Assembly: GCA_026988195.1 (NCBI GenBank)
Contig: JALSLS010000428.1
Span: forward strand, 1-7,525
DNA length: 7,525 nucleotides
DNA from: Methylomonas sp.
GTDB lineage: Bacteria; Pseudomonadota; Gammaproteobacteria; Methylococcales; Methylomonadaceae
Direction of reading: 5' to 3'
This document shows positions 5,273 to 7,525 of this stretch, piece by piece; the stretch's first letter is position 1; each line of letters starts with the position of its first letter. Made by a program: the position numbers and the translations under genes. The notes below the pieces were generated by a model, which made no database searches, was not told the origin of the DNA, and saw only the letters and a list, made by a program, of their open reading frames with translations.

Positions 5273-5302
5273 TTAATCAAGAGTATTACTAGGGTGTGTG
5301 AG

Positions 5303-6634
5303 ATGTCTAAATTTATAAAGTTTATCAGTCTATGGGTATTGATAAGTTCTGCGCTGGTAGTACATGCGCAAACGGGAAGGGTTGATTCTTTACGATATTG
5401 GACAGCCCCCGATCATACACGTATGGTTTTTGATCTAACTACCCCAGTCGCACATCAAGTGTTTTTGTTGGCAAATCCTGCGCGTTTAGTGATTGACTTT
5501 AAACACACGAAATTATTAAAAGCACTACCTCAACCGCCAAAGAACCATGCTTTATTTAGTCGTGTGCGTAGTGGTGTGCGAAATAACAAAGATTTACGTG
5601 TTGTTGTCGATTTAAAAGCTACAGTATCCCCTAAAAGTTTTGCTTTGCAGCCCAATAAAAATTATGGGCACCGTTTAGTGGTTGATTTATTCAATAAAGT
5701 TAAAGCTGTCAATACGGCGAGTAAAAAAAGTGTTAAAGCTGCTAAAACCGTGACTAAAACGGTTAAAAACAAAGCTAGAGATATTATTATTGCGATTGAT
5801 GCTGGGCATGGAGGAGAGGATCCTGGTGCTCAGGGGCCAAGAGGAACACAGGAAAAAAAGGTGGTGCTCTTAATTGCTAAAAAACTGGCAGTTTTGATCA
5901 ATAAAAAGCCCGGAATGAAAGCGGTTATGGTCAGAAAGGGGGATTATTACATTGAGTTAAGAAAACGAATGCAAATTGCGCGTGCGGCTAATGCGGATCT
6001 TTTTATTTCTATTCATGCAGATGCTTTTAAAGACTCTACGGTGAAAGGGGCTTCTGTTTTTACTTTGTCAAATCGTGGGGCTTCTAGTGAAGCGGCTCGT
6101 TGGTTAGCAAAACATGAAAATGCTGCTGACTTAGTGGGTGGAGTGACCTTAACAGATAAGGATGATGTATTAGCAACGGTGTTAATGGACTTATCTCAAA
6201 CAGCCACTAAAGAAGCCAGTAGAAATGTCGCGGGAAAAATCTTAAAAAATTTTAAATCAATAGGGCACTTACATAACAATAATGTACAAAAAGCAGGTTT
6301 TTTGGTTTTAAAGTCGCCTGATATCCCTTCTATTTTAGTGGAAACAGCATATATATCTAACCCAGCGGAAGAACGTAAGCTAAAAAGTGGTAAGCACCAG
6401 TCAAAAATGGCTAGGGCTATTTACAAAGGTATTGTTAAATATTTTAATCAATATGCACCTGCAGATACTTATATCGCTTTAAATTCTAATAAAAAGCATA
6501 CGATTTCTAGAGGTGAGACTTTGTCAGGTATTGCTCAATACTACGGTGTGAGTATGCGGTCTATTAAATCAATTAATAGGTTGGCCGGCAATCTGGTGAT
6601 AATTGGGCAAGTGTTAAAAATACCTAAAGGTTAG
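5303..6634 (+). CDS. amiB: N-acetylmuramoyl-L-alanine amidase AmiB (AMIN, Amidase_3, LysM)
   Basis: This zinc amidase cuts the stem peptide from MurNAc in septal peptidoglycan so daughter cells can separate, after activation by an EnvC/NlpD-type LytM protein. Numbered from the ATG at 5303 (443 residues): a Sec signal peptide at about 1-22 with cleavage likely after VVHA; an AMIN domain at about 25-133; a Lys-rich linker at about 134-158; Amidase_3 at about 160-382 with zinc ligands His169 (DAGHGGEDPGA), Glu184 and His238 (SIHADAF), and catalytic Glu347 (VETAYISNP); and a LysM domain at about 398-443. The insert GGVTLTDKDDVLATVLMDL (279-297) matches the autoinhibitory region of division amidases. 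I chose ATG 5303 over GTG 5294 because AGGG (5291-5294) is well spaced from it and it gives a normal signal peptide. Confidence 0.95.
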   Translation: MSKFIKFISLWVLISSALVVHAQTGRVDSLRYWTAPDHTRMVFDLTTPVAHQVFLLANPARLVIDFKHTKLLKALPQPPKNHALFSRVRSGVRNNKDLRVVVDLKATVSPKSFALQPNKNYGHRLVVDLFNKVKAVNTASKKSVKAAKTVTKTVKNKARDIIIAIDAGHGGEDPGAQGPRGTQEKKVVLLIAKKLAVLINKKPGMKAVMVRKGDYYIELRKRMQIARAANADLFISIHADAFKDSTVKGASVFTLSNRGASSEAARWLAKHENAADLVGGVTLTDKDDVLATVLMDLSQTATKEASRNVAGKILKNFKSIGHLHNNNVQKAGFLVLKSPDIPSILVETAYISNPAEERKLKSGKHQSKMARAIYKGIVKYFNQYAPADTYIALNSNKKHTISRGETLSGIAQYYGVSMRSIKSINRLAGNLVIIGQVLKIPKG

Positions 6635-6638
6635 CGAT

Positions 6639-6660
6639 ACCCTCGGGGTGGTTAAATTTT
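6639..6660 (+). terminator. Weak terminator candidate after amiB
   Basis: ACCC-TCG-GGGT (6639-6649) forms a 4-bp GC-rich stem just after the amiB stop, followed by GGTTAAATTTT and another T. The stem is short and the T run is not immediately adjacent, so termination would be partial at best. Confidence 0.3.
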
Positions 6661-6663
6661 TAG

Positions 6664-6692
6664 TTAAGATTTCTGTGAGAATGGCCTAATAT
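6664..6692 (+). promoter_or_regulatory. Possible promoter of the response-regulator gene
   Basis: TTAAGA (6664-6669), a 17-nt spacer and TAATAT (6687-6692), each 4 of 6 to the sigma-70 consensus, lie 45 nt before the start codon. The 103-bp gap after amiB makes a separate promoter likely, but this exact site is uncertain in AT-rich DNA. Confidence 0.35.
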
Positions 6693-6737
6693 GTTGTATC
6701 ATAGAGCTAATTAGGGTCATTTACTAAAGGTTATGGG

Positions 6738-7382
6738 ATGATTAAGGTTTTATTGGTTGATGATCATGAATTGGTAAGAACAGGGATTGAGGCATTATTA
6801 AATGCTCAAGATGATATAAATGTTGTTGCTGTGTCTAATTGTGGAGAGGCAGCGCTGGATATGTTGACTGAAATAACCCCTGATGTAATATTGATGGACA
6901 TAAATATGCCAGGAATTGGTGGTGTAGAAGCTTGTCGGCGGGTATTGCAAAAATACCCTGATATTAAGGTGATCGCTTTATCGATACATAACGATGGACC
7001 TATCCCTCAGCAATTGCTGAAGTTAGGTGCATTAGGCTTTATTTCTAAAGGCTCTGCTGTTGAAGAAATGACGAGTGCTATTCGTTCTGTCTATAATGGT
7101 AAAAGGTACTTATGTTCTGAAGTAGCTAATAACCTTGCTTTTCAGGGCTTACCTGGCGCTAATGATTCTCCATTTGAGAGGTTGTCGCAAAGAGAGTCTG
7201 AGGTGACTAATTTAATATTACAAGGTAAAAGTATTAAAGAAATGTCTGATATGTTGGTGTTAAGTGATAAAACCATTAATACTTATCGCTATCGCTTATA
7301 TGACAAGCTAAAAGTGAAAAATGATGTGGAACTAACTCGCCTGGCAGTTAAGTTTAAACATATAGATAGCGGGCTTATTTAA
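6738..7382 (+). CDS. uvrY: GacA/UvrY-type response regulator (REC plus LuxR HTH)
   Basis: This two-component regulator is probably phosphorylated by a BarA/GacS-type hybrid kinase and, by family, activates small RNAs (CsrB/RsmZ type) that titrate CsrA/RsmA and thereby shift motility, biofilm and carbon storage. The receiver domain (1-~120) has the acidic pair Asp8-Asp9, phospho-acceptor Asp54 (VILMDINMPGIGG), Ser82 and Lys104 (GFISKG). The LuxR-type HTH covers about 148-207, with LSQRESEVTNLILQGKSIKEMSD, LSDKTINTYRYRLYDKL and NDVELTRLAV. The stretch AIRSVYNGKRY plus SPF-x-x-LS and TINTYRYR is typical of GacA/UvrY rather than NarL. Length (214) is normal. AAAGG (6726-6730) is well spaced from the ATG. 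In many relatives uvrC follows; here the next frame does not look like UvrC. Confidence 0.9.
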   Translation: MIKVLLVDDHELVRTGIEALLNAQDDINVVAVSNCGEAALDMLTEITPDVILMDINMPGIGGVEACRRVLQKYPDIKVIALSIHNDGPIPQQLLKLGALGFISKGSAVEEMTSAIRSVYNGKRYLCSEVANNLAFQGLPGANDSPFERLSQRESEVTNLILQGKSIKEMSDMLVLSDKTINTYRYRLYDKLKVKNDVELTRLAVKFKHIDSGLI

Positions 7383-7386
7383 GAAA

Positions 7387-7525
7387 ATGGAAACAAATAA
7401 CCTACATTCCGCACCCCAAATTAGCCGCTTTCTGAATATAACTTCTCATATTTTTCACCTAACAGGCTTAACAACAAAATATGGTGAGAATTCATATTCA
7501 AAACAAGAGCTTGTGAATCTGGCAA
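7387..7525 (+). CDS. Unidentified reading frame, partial (runs off the window)
   Basis: An ATG 4 nt after the regulator's stop opens 46 codons to the window edge (METNNLHSAPQISRFLNITS, then HIFHLTGLTTKYGENSYSKQELVNLA). Tight spacing suggests co-transcription with the regulator. A weak purine-rich AAGAAA precedes the start. The peptide is polar with no signal peptide or membrane segment in the visible part, and I recognise no family. It does not resemble the N-terminus of UvrC. In this AT-rich DNA a chance open frame of this size is possible, but position and orientation favour a real gene. Confidence 0.5.
   Translation, partial: METNNLHSAPQISRFLNITSHIFHLTGLTTKYGENSYSKQELVNLA

Noticed and set aside
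5294..5302. GTG start giving amiB three extra residues (MCE)
   Set aside because: The ATG at 5303 has the better-spaced AGGG and gives a normal signal peptide start; the GTG has no ribosome site at a proper distance.

Overview
The window reads as chromosomal DNA of an AT-rich, flagellated gammaproteobacterium. Four things support this: the cluster queG / nnr-tsaE-amiB (in Escherichia coli queG also lies divergently next to nnr-tsaE-amiB), an AmiB with the AMIN-Amidase_3-LysM layout known from Pseudomonas, a GacA/UvrY-type response regulator, and a good FliA (sigma-28) promoter. The GC-rich dispersed palindromes resemble repeats I associate with gammaproteobacterial methanotrophs (Methylococcales). 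That placement is an inference from memory, not a search result.

Layout. Positions 1-396 (minus strand) hold a type II toxin-antitoxin pair: a Phd/YefM-like antitoxin overlapping by 4 bp a PIN-domain (VapC-type) toxin cut by the window edge, with a TTGACA-N17-TAGACT promoter upstream. At 546-572 a sigma-28 promoter drives a two-gene flagellar operon: fliS (export chaperone with an unusual C-terminal tail) and a FliT-like gene. The next ~550 bp (1451-2002) are non-coding and carry two complex palindromic repeats plus a terminator-like hairpin. queG (minus strand, epoxyqueuosine reductase) follows. The 273-bp divergent gap between queG and nnr is largely occupied by three nested inverted repeats, including a perfect 30-bp hairpin.

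From 3341 the plus strand carries nnr (NAD(P)H-hydrate repair), tsaE (tRNA t6A synthesis) overlapping nnr by 4 bp, and amiB (septal peptidoglycan amidase) after a 31-bp gap that contains an extended -10 promoter. Where E. coli would continue into mutL-miaA-hfq, this genome has a separately promoted GacA/UvrY-type regulator (6738-7382). An unidentified reading frame follows 4 nt after its stop and runs off the window.

Working logic: queG and tsaE both serve tRNA anticodon-loop modification (Q34 and t6A37), nnr is metabolite repair, amiB splits daughter cells, and the regulator probably feeds the Gac/Rsm (BarA/UvrY-Csr) cascade, which in relatives controls motility and biofilm. I found no clearly new enzymatic system. 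The most unusual content is the set of nested palindromic elements and how they sit relative to promoters.
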